Assembly (NCBI GenBank): GCA_037447655.1
Contig: JBBHKE010000967.1
Span: 248,001 to 312,000, forward strand
Length of the DNA: 64,000 bases
Source of the DNA: Zygnema cylindricum
Taxonomy: Eukaryota > Streptophyta > Zygnematophyceae > Zygnematales > Zygnemataceae
Direction: 5' to 3'
Position numbers and translations under genes: made by a program. The notes beneath the pieces were generated by a model. It was given only the letters and a program-made list of their open reading frames with translations. It ran no database searches and was not told where the DNA came from. This document shows positions 56,221 through 64,000 of this stretch, piece by piece; the stretch's first letter is position 1; each line of letters starts with the position of its first letter.

Positions 56221-56445
56221 ATGGCATCTGCGACAGCCTCTGTTGGTTTCACATCTTTACGGGAGCGATTCGTACGGACAGTGTACGAAGGAGGATTATT
56301 ACGTCTTGCTACAGCTGGACCACACAAGCGGATGAGTACAGCTGTTGATGCAAAGACTGCAGAGGAGAAGGCAGCCATGGCGAAGAAGAATAGTGAAGCT
56401 GGAGAGAGCGACTGGGCCGCCATTTTCATTCTCTGTAAAGACTGA
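56221..56445 (+). CDS. Small protein of unknown function (74 aa)
   Basis: The start MASATASVGFTSLRERFVR is rich in Ser, Ala and Arg with no acidic residue for 13 positions, like an organelle-targeting peptide. The C-terminal part is a Lys/Glu/Ala helix (TAEEKAAMAKKNSE) ending DWAAIFILCKD. I do not recognise the family. The start was preferred to an in-frame ATG at 56182 because it gives the targeting-like N-terminus. It could be a first exon, since CTGTAAAG near the stop is a weak splice donor. It lies in a low-repeat stretch divergent from the ZIP gene. Confidence 0.45.
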   Translation: MASATASVGFTSLRERFVRTVYEGGLLRLATAGPHKRMSTAVDAKTAEEKAAMAKKNSEAGESDWAAIFILCKD

Positions 56446-58164
56446 GGAACCACCAGCAGCAATCAGATTTTTTACGACCAGATAAACTTGGATCTTGATT
56501 GCAACAGACAGTAGATGTAGTGGCACGCACAGTTTTGTAAATACTCTAGGTTTTAGTTTAGAATTAATCGAATCTTACATGGAAAATACATTTATTTGTG
56601 AGTTCTAGAATTTGTTTTTTCTTGCATTTCATTCCGTTAGTTTGTGAAAAAGTTATGGAAACCTTTGTCATGAAAGGTGTGAGATTTCAGAAGTCTGCAA
56701 TTTATCTAATTAGGCCGGCCTTGAAGATTAGCGATTTAAAAGCTACATCTGTCACACGTGTGGATGTTCACACGAGGCGCCTAATGGTAGTCTCTGCAAT
56801 GTTCACATTGAGAGATTGAAAAAGTGATGACCAATTTGTCGACAATACTGCCACCAGTGAAGTTTGGTGTTGTTTCTGGTAGAACTGCGAGCTCCTTGTA
56901 GGATTACGAATAGATTTCACGGGGCAGTTTTGGAGGAAGGATGGGTTTCTTTCAGACATTGTCCATACTGATAGGCATGTTAGGCATGTAGGCTTTTGAA
57001 AGAAAAGGTGAGGGATGTCTCAGAAAATAGAGTCCAGTGACCTTGCAGCCATCTGTCTGTGGCTATGATTTTTTGTTTTCTGTAAATGTATAGAAAACTC
57101 TTAATGGATGATGAATTTTTTACTGTGTCTGGTACATAGTGTTCAAGATATTAAGGGAAATGAAGGTATTAAAGCCGTTTGTTGTACGTGTTTGGCAGAG
57201 TGTTAGCAGATAGGCAACACGATTTTGAAGTTGAAAGCCTAAACTGCAACCGATTCTTTTACGTGTATCCCTTTTCAGCTTCTCTTTGGTGACATCTTTT
57301 TGCGTGTTGTTTATTACTTGGAACCTCATCGATTCTGCATAATTTAAAACACCCTAGTGCAAAGGTTGTCTTACATTCAAGATGTGTGAAAACTATTTTT
57401 AATCTGTGACAGGAGATGATTTTAACAAGAACGCCGTACAACTAGTCCGCTTTGTTTTCCTTCGTCCTGTTAACAATAAAAAGAGTCGGCAAAGCACGTC
57501 TCTCTTTCTTTTTGCTGAATTCATGTACAGAGCTTTTGCATTTGACTTTTTGTTATTTTTCTAGTCATTTCAACAGGCACATTTGTATGTTTTTACCATT
57601 TACACTTTGCCTAGAATATTTGTCGAACTATTTCAAAATAATTGCTATTCTTTACCTGATAAATATGTTTTTCTTTCACCTTATCTCAGGCTATGTCATG
57701 CCCTCTTCAGAAGACAAAACTGCAGATTTGTTGAGGAACTCTTTTTCTCATGTTTGTCAAAGCCTTCTCAACCTTTGGTATGGCTCATAAAAAATATTGT
57801 TCGTTGATTTCATCTGGGCCGTCTGAAGGAGGCGTATACCATGTATAACTATGTTGCAATAGTGAAAAAAAGAAAAGTAGAAAAGAAGAGTAGAGTAGAA
57901 TAGAGAAAAAGAAACAGAATTAAATATTAAATGCTAAAAATAGACCTGGCATGTTTCTTTTCGTTTTAAATTGAGTTAATAAATCTAGATTTAATTAATG
58001 ACGCTAATACAATAGAGTCTGATATTCAATTCTAACTTTAAAGCTAATCTAAGGATATGCTCCGCACAAATGTGATAAAGCATCCGACCGAATTACTGTT
58101 ATTATCACTAATAACGATTAGCGGTGTAGCTATACATGTATGGCTTTGATAATCTTTGACCTGC
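56446..58164. other. Unassigned sequence downstream of the small ORF
   Basis: The first few hundred bases may be 3' untranslated sequence. A right terminus of the TA-flanked family (CGATTAGCGGTG) occurs at about 58116-58127. No gene is supported. Confidence 0.45.
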
Positions 58165-58475
58165 AAAAAGTGTTGAACCTCCATAAGCGAAAAAAAAATG
58201 GAGTAGCTTTTATTGGAATTTCTACGTTTTTGTGCCATTTAGCACTGTTTATTTTATTTTTTCAAAAACATGTTTAATGAAAATCTATCAAGATTCTCCG
58301 ACCATCCAAGTGTAGTTATTGACCGTTCGAATTCTTTTGTCATCGCATCGGTGAAGTAATCAATCTGTCATGTTAGTATATGACCACCGTCCTCGAGGAG
58401 GACGGTTATCAGCCACTAATCATATACAATAGCTACACCTGGATAACTAATCAAGTTGACACAACCAGGAACAAA
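58165..58475. mobile_element. Decayed Harbinger-like element, family B
   Basis: The left end gttgaacctccataagcgaaa at about 58168 is a diverged family B terminus. A palindrome with accgtcctc arms around GAG lies at about 58386-58406, again some 220 bp inward. Confidence 0.5.
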
Positions 58476-58479
58476 TTTA

Positions 58480-58720
58480 GGGTACGGCCCCATGTGGCTA
58501 AGTAGGAGTTTTTTTCGGTCGTTTTACTTTAAAACTTAACGCCGTACTGCTAAATTTGCAACCACATGAAAAATCTCAATATTGTAACGCACAATTTGCC
58601 TCATCCTCGAACTTAGGATGTACCAAAAGTTGTGGTCTTGTCTTTTTTCGACCCACTTTCTTGTCATCATCAAAGTTATCTTAAAACACATCGGCGATAT
58701 GTTTTAAATAAATTAAAACC
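58480..58720. mobile_element. Harbinger-like element, family A, left part
   Basis: It begins GGGTACGGCCCCATG after TTA and aligns with the copy starting at 63824 (shared tcctcgaacttaggatgtac). No right end is seen; the end given is approximate. Confidence 0.6.
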
Positions 58721-59681
58721 GCTTTCACAAATAGAAAAACATATTAGCACGTTTGAAAAGTTTTCATAAGTTTTTGACGACGAAAAAAAAGTACAAGGTT
58801 GTTTGTTTATGTCCACTTGCATCTTGTACGGTTTTTCTTTTGTTGGGGTCTCAAGGTAACAACGCCATTTCACGGAAAGGTGAAAAATATGTGAAGTCAA
58901 GAATTTGTAGAAAGATCAGAGTTGATGTCACACTGGTTGGAAAACTTGTAATCATTGATACAAATTCATGTTATATATTGATCCAAAAGTTTAATAGGTA
59001 ATTTCATTCAGTTAATCGGTATTGAAAGTATTGTCAATAGGTGGTCGACCACGGATGAGTATCGGAGTTAACTTTGTTGAATCTTGAATTTGACGAATTT
59101 ATTTATCAATTCTTTTTGCTCTTGATTCCGTAAAAAACTTGAATTCTCTATATTATGTTGATTTAATATAGTGTATAATTAGATTTGTGCACTTATACTT
59201 AACGTTCATAGGATTGAAAATGTATAGCAATCCAGTTAACGGTTAAAAACAAGCATGAATTTAACAAATACCGAATAATGAAAATGCATGTTCAATGTGA
59301 AATTCATAAAAAGTGAAATTGAATTTTAATCGGCCAATAGGTTGATGAAGTGAAGACAAATTTCTGAGCCAAGTTGTTTGAATTTATGAAACCAAAAGTA
59401 GTTGAGTTGCGAATTTACATCTAACATGGTACTTAACCTTTGTAATAATTGAACTTATGTTTGCTTCAAACTAATGAAGCCAATTTTTTTTGTGTTGCGA
59501 ATAAATACTACGTAAATTTGTAGTTTACCTTACTGAACTATTTGATTGGACAAGAACTATTTGATTGGATAATAACTAATACAGTAAAAATATTGAAATA
59601 AGTTACCTTTTTCAAACCACTTTCAACTTTTCTACCAAACGCATGTTTTTCCAAATTTGAAGATTTCCAAAACTTGTGTTA

Positions 59682-59792
59682 GGAAAAAAAAAAAGAAGAG
59701 AGAGGGAGAGAGAAAAAAGGAGAGGGGGAGAGAGGGAAAGGGGAAAAGGGAGAGAAGGAGAGGGAGGGATTGGGAAAGAGGAGGAGGGAGGN
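59682..59792. repeat. Purine-rich (GGGAGA)n tract next to a gap
   Basis: An A/G-only stretch of about 110 bp resembling those at 47727 and 53519. It ends at the N run, so its full length is unknown. Confidence 0.85.
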
Positions 59793-59802
59793 NNNNNNNN
59801 NA
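59793..59802. other. Assembly gap (10 N)
   Basis: The Ns interrupt a low-complexity purine tract, a common cause of assembly breaks. Confidence 0.98.
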
Positions 59803-61047
59803 GTAAAACTTTTGCAACCTTAAAATAATAACAACAAAAAAAAAAAGAGAAATAATAGCGAATACACGTTTTTGCTGAAAAACTGTATAATAAAAGGAAA
59901 TCGAACACAACATTTGGAAAGATTCCAATAAGTTCCAAAATCCTATAAACTCCCATAAAGTTCAAACTTCCTTAACACCCCCAAAAATTCCAAAAGCTAC
60001 CAAAAACCTCCAAAACATTCCATGAATCTCAAAAGATCACAAATTACAAATTCGAGTAACAAAATAATAAAGGAAATAAAAAATCATTCTTCTTAAAATA
60101 TTGATACTCAGTAAACTTTGTTGGCATCTATTTCGTTAAGGATACCAAAAATCAACTGGAGGTGTTTGGGCTACACCATTCTTTTTAATTATATTATAGG
60201 TCAACTAAAAACCATAGGAATTGCTTTATCTACGGTTGTTTCAAATGACTCATAGTTATAAAATTCTTCTTACTAAAAAATAAAGGAAATAATAAAACAA
60301 TGAGCTTAAACATTAAACACTAGAAAACTCTAAGTACCTTACAAAACCTCCAAAAACCATCGAAAACCTTAAAAACCCCCACAATTCCTTCAAACTTGAA
60401 ATACCCTCAAATATCCTAAAACCTTGAATAACCTTAGAAAGGTTTACAACACAAGCTAAAGGAAAATAATATGTCAAAAAGTCGTTTTTGCACATAAGCG
60501 ATAATAAAGAGAAAAAAAAAAACAACAATAATAAAATTCCAACGTTTTCAAAATGATCAACATTGAGAACCGAAAGATAGCAATGGCATTTATAGAAACC
60601 TGTGGAGAACAGTCCATGTCGACTTACTTGTTTTCTCTTATGGTCGTGTGTTTCAACTCAATTCCCCCGGCATTATTACTACGAATTAAATTAGAATGCA
60701 CTTTCTTATGTCACCGCCGCTCACTTTCGAGGATCGGCGTAGTTGTTTTATACTTTTTTTACGAGAAAATAAAAAATATTAGTACAAAATGACACATTTT
60801 GTACAATACGCTATTTGAAAAACCGTATAAATTAGAGTCGTTGACATTAATCCAGACTATACAAATATTAAAAAAAAAAAAAAAATACTAACAATAATTT
60901 AGGTTTGGGGGGCAAAAGTTGAGGGCGCGTAGATACTGTTATTAACACCATAACGATTGACGGTGTTGTGTTTGTCTGGGTACATTATTATGTTGTTGAT
61001 TTTGTGATTAGTTTTTTAATGTGCTTGGTCGATATGTCGTAGGCTAA

Positions 61048-61929
61048 GGGTGAAGTTCCACGAGACAAAAAGTAGAGTTGTTTATAGAAATTCGTAGCTT
61101 TCCGTACTCCGATGTACCATTTATTTCTTTTTATTTGCAATTTTTTATTTTATTCACAAAACATCATTACAAAGAATTTTACCCCAAAGGACCGAGAGCT
61201 AACAATTAGTGTGGATATTTTTTTTGCGAGACATTCGCTCCAATCCGTTTTGGAATTGAATACCCACCTCACGTCCTCAAGGTGGCTTGTATTTTACAAA
61301 AGTAGCATAGTTGCCATACGTGAATGATAAAGATACGTGTCATAATGGATCATAACCATGAATCTCAAATTCTGCACATGGTATGTACCTCCGGACAAAG
61401 TTGACGCGAGTCCACGAAAACGCAATATAAAATTTGAAAGTTATTATGTAATGCGTTATTGCCACGCTTTTTATGAAATCTCTTTCGCCACGCTCTCTTT
61501 GCCATTCTTTTAGCTTCGTAGTTTCTCGCACAAAAAATACACATTTATGTGGTACAATGACTTGGTAAGCAATTGCATGGTACTTTGTATGCATATACAT
61601 AGTATGCACATGAAAATATGACGTTAAAATTGTCGAGTAAAAAATATTTGATGGTTTTCAATATCTGATATTAGCTTACAAGGTACCACCCAAGAAATAA
61701 CATGTGGTTTAGAGGGTCTATACCATGTTCCCTCGGCCAAAACATAAAAAACAAACCAACCTCGAACCAACCAACCAACCACCAACCAACCAATCAACCA
61801 ACCAACCAACCAACCAACCAACTAACCAACCAACCAAAATCAACAAGCCTCGAAAAAAGCCTCGGCCCAACCTTGAACCTCGTTCATGTTTTTTTTTTTT
61901 GATAGAAACATCTTGATGGAACTTCGACC
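61048..61929. mobile_element. Harbinger-like element, family B (882 bp)
   Basis: Termini are GGGTGAAGTTCCACGAGAC and the inverse TTGATGGAACTTCGACC, with TAA duplicated at 61045-61047 and 61930-61932. A degenerate palindrome (acccacctc ... aaggtggct) is at 61261-61286, about 213 bp inward. A CCAA microsatellite lies near its right end. Confidence 0.82.
61764..61839. repeat. (CCAA)n microsatellite
   Basis: About 19 units of ccaa/accaacc with interruptions, inside the Harbinger-like element. Confidence 0.9.
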
Positions 61930-61932
61930 TAA

Positions 61933-62910
61933 GTGCTTATTCAACGGTGCTTTTTTGTTTAGTTTGCTTCTCATTATAGTCATTATCTTTTAGTTTTATG
62001 GCTCCCTTGTACTCAGGTTGTTTACCATCGGTCTTTATTTATAAAGTAATGTACAACGTGAATCGCTATTAGAGTTATGTGAAACATAGCATAAAGAAAA
62101 AAATAGCGTCATCAATTCTATTTTGGGTTCAATGGCTTAACGCCAACAAAAATTAACAGTCATTTATGCTCCTACCACTAATTTGGATACACATTGCCAT
62201 ATTGTAGCCGCGGTAATCTGTATATCGATTGATTCGAGGTGCGTAACTTGTGCCACACACAAACAAGGTATGCTACGATTTTCACCGAGTCCAGTCCTAT
62301 CTTTTGATTCGCCAGCCAATCGCCGAAATGTTTAGTACAAAAGGTACATATATGTACTTTCAGCTGGTTAAACGTAAACGACACAGAGATGCGTCAAAAA
62401 ATGTTCGATTCAGAGTGGTCCTTGCAAATGGTGAGCGAGGTCATCGTGTCCGTCGAATGCATTCGATCTCGAAAAAACTACAGTACACCCATTGGTCCTT
62501 TACAATCCGGAAATGCTCCACAAAACGTTTGTACCATTTATTTCGGTCACGTGGCCAACAAATCCATCGTAGCTGTACGTTCCTCCAGCTGTCGTCAATT
62601 AATTCGTATGGACGACTCACATAAATTCCCTGCTCTATGAATTTATTGTCCGTACAGGTGGCGATTGCCCTGCATCCGGAATCCGCTGTCACGAATAAAC
62701 CCCGCGATATTATTCGCATGTCATGGCGTCACATGGTCGTCGAAACTTCGTATCCGGATCGCTTTTCGCTGGCGAGCTTCCAAGTACATTCGTACAGCAC
62801 AGTACAGTACAGCCGAACCATCGCATGAATAATGAATTCCATCCGTACGTCAAACTCCCAAACCCTCAGCTTTTTCTCCACCAATCACCGTACATTTGTG
62901 TCTACACTAA
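61933..62910. other. Unassigned sequence with an element stub
   Basis: A left terminus of the TA-flanked family, CAACGTGAATCGC, starts at 62054. No right end was found. The rest shows no supported gene; short cagtacagtac repeats are at about 62797-62813. Confidence 0.45.
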
Positions 62911-63690
62911 GGGTGTGTCCCCATGTACTTGTAACTTAGCGAAATTACTTTGTATTTTAGCGCGGATCCGCCGGACCCGGTTTTCAAGTGTCCCTATGTC
63001 TGTAATGACGAAATCGTAACTTACGCTTGTGACGATTGTATACGTCGACAATACCTGTGACGTTTGTCAACGTCGACAATCTGTGGTCGCACGATATTTT
63101 TTGTACCTGCGTGTGACGTCGCATGTCTTACCGTGACATTGTAGACGTACCGCCCTCCAGCCTGTGCAATTTCACGGACGAAGATGAGGCGCTTTGCCTT
63201 CGCGTCTCCTGTCCGGTCGACGTGAAATGGCATCGGAATTTGAAGACCCCTGCAAAAAAAAAAATCCGTACTAGATGAAAACGGACAAATCCAAACAAAT
63301 TGTGTACTTATCTTTGTCGTATTAGAACGCAAACGGACAAAACATAGCGAACTATGTACTTTTCTTTGTCCTTGGAAATCGTAGGATTTTTGTCGAAATT
63401 TAAGGCACGCGCGAAAATATGTTCCTATTTGTCAATCGAAAAAACCTAATTTTAAATCACATCGCGCATGTGTTTTAAAGATAAGGTTGAAGATGACGTT
63501 TTTTGTGGTCGAAGTGGGTCAAAAAGCACAAGACGACAACTTTTCGTACATCCTAAGTTCAGGGATGACGCAAATTGTACTCTACAAATTTGTGATTCCT
63601 TCGTACGGTTGCAACTTAGGCAGTACGGCGCTAAGTTTTACGACAAAACGACTGGAAAAAACCCTTACTTATGCATATGGGGACACACCC
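62911..63690. mobile_element. Harbinger-like element, family A, complete (780 bp)
   Basis: Termini are GGGTGTGTCCCCATG and the inverse CATATGGGGACACACCC, with TAA duplicated at 62908-62910 and 63691-63693. Its right arm matches the elements starting at 58480 and 63824. No transposase. Confidence 0.85.
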
Positions 63691-63719
63691 TAACTCAGTG
63701 GAGTTGCGCACTAAACTAA

Positions 63720-63823
63720 GGGTGCATCTCCACGTACTTGAAGCTTAGCGAACTTACTTTGTTATTTAGCGCAGATTCGGCGGACACGGATTTCAAGTGT
63801 TCCCTAAGTGTAGCAACGACATA
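63720..63823. mobile_element. Harbinger-like element, family A, left 104 bp
   Basis: It begins GGGTGCATCTCCACG after TAA (63717-63719). It follows the left arm of the 62911 element (tttagcgcagattcggcgg) until it is cut by the next element. Confidence 0.65.
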
Positions 63824-64000
63824 GGGTATGTCCCCATGTGCATAAGTAAGGGTTTTTTTCTGTCGTTTTCTTGTAAAACTTAGTGCCGTACTTCCTAAGT
63901 TGCAACTGTACGAAGGAATCGCAAATTTGTATAGTACAATTTGCGTCATCCTCGAACTTAGGATGTACCAAAATTTGTCGTCTTGTGCTTTTCAACCCAC
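63824..64000. mobile_element. Harbinger-like element, family A, running off the window
   Basis: It begins GGGTATGTCCCCATG after ATA and is inserted in the preceding element. It is an inverted near-copy of 63520-63690. Confidence 0.7.

Larger units (their letters stand above)
58721..61047. other. AT-rich unassigned sequence
   Basis: No gene is supported. It holds a purine tract (59682-59792) running into an assembly gap, and two similar cct/aaa-rich blocks (about 59940-60030 and 60310-60440) that are diverged copies of each other. A TA-family terminus (cgattgacggtg) is near 60955-60966. Confidence 0.5.

Noticed and set aside
61702-61916. Repeated NQPTNQPT-like and GWLVGWLV-like open frames
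   Set aside because: They come from the CCAA microsatellite.
1-64000. tRNA and rRNA genes
   Set aside because: None was recognised by eye. The tRNA-like matches at 3813, 6874 and 13765 are retroelement primer sites. A tRNA scan would be decisive.

Overview
The window is nuclear DNA from a eukaryote of the green lineage. The only two confident host genes are spliced, have plant-type architecture, and sit in a dense bed of nested transposons. One is a ZIP-family metal transporter closely resembling the land-plant type represented by Arabidopsis At3g08650. The other is a PHD-finger protein with an algal-type helicase-associated (HA) domain. A streptophyte alga such as Chara would fit this mix of HA domain, long introns and heavy repeat load. 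That assignment is inference and I cannot prove it from the window.

Layout. Positions 1-5107 hold a three-layer nest on the minus strand: a PIF/Harbinger element, split by a Ty3/gypsy retrotransposon, which is itself split by a 1.18-kb solo LTR with a 5-bp target duplication. Positions 5855-14620 hold two convergent gag-only LTR retrotransposons, one old and frameshifted and one young with apparently identical LTRs. Both have a copia-type half-tRNA primer site that lies inside the gag reading frame. Positions 14728-18540 are an island of abutting TA-flanked inverted-repeat elements. Positions 18900-24250 contain two large degenerate arrays in opposite orientation around the pieces of a DDE transposase gene. 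Positions 24830-34500 are almost all non-autonomous DNA transposons (TA-flanked, hAT, Harbinger-like and a head-to-tail TCA pair), ending at an assembly gap (34490-34499).

The host gene zone runs from about 37.4 to 56.5 kb. It contains the PHD/HA gene (+, at least eight exons, 37468-43314), a second solo LTR of the first family carrying two younger insertions (43980-46576), a LINE remnant, the ZIP transporter (-, five exons, 49808-54292, 613 codons with matching intron phases), and a small unassigned ORF divergent from it (56221-56445). From 58 kb to the end the sequence is again AT-rich and transposon-derived, with a second assembly gap (59793-59802) and a cluster of Harbinger-like elements at the right edge.

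Exon joins were made by eye from splice consensus and phase. Transposon boundaries were set from terminal inverted repeats plus target duplications that can be read directly. Nothing was tested by database search.
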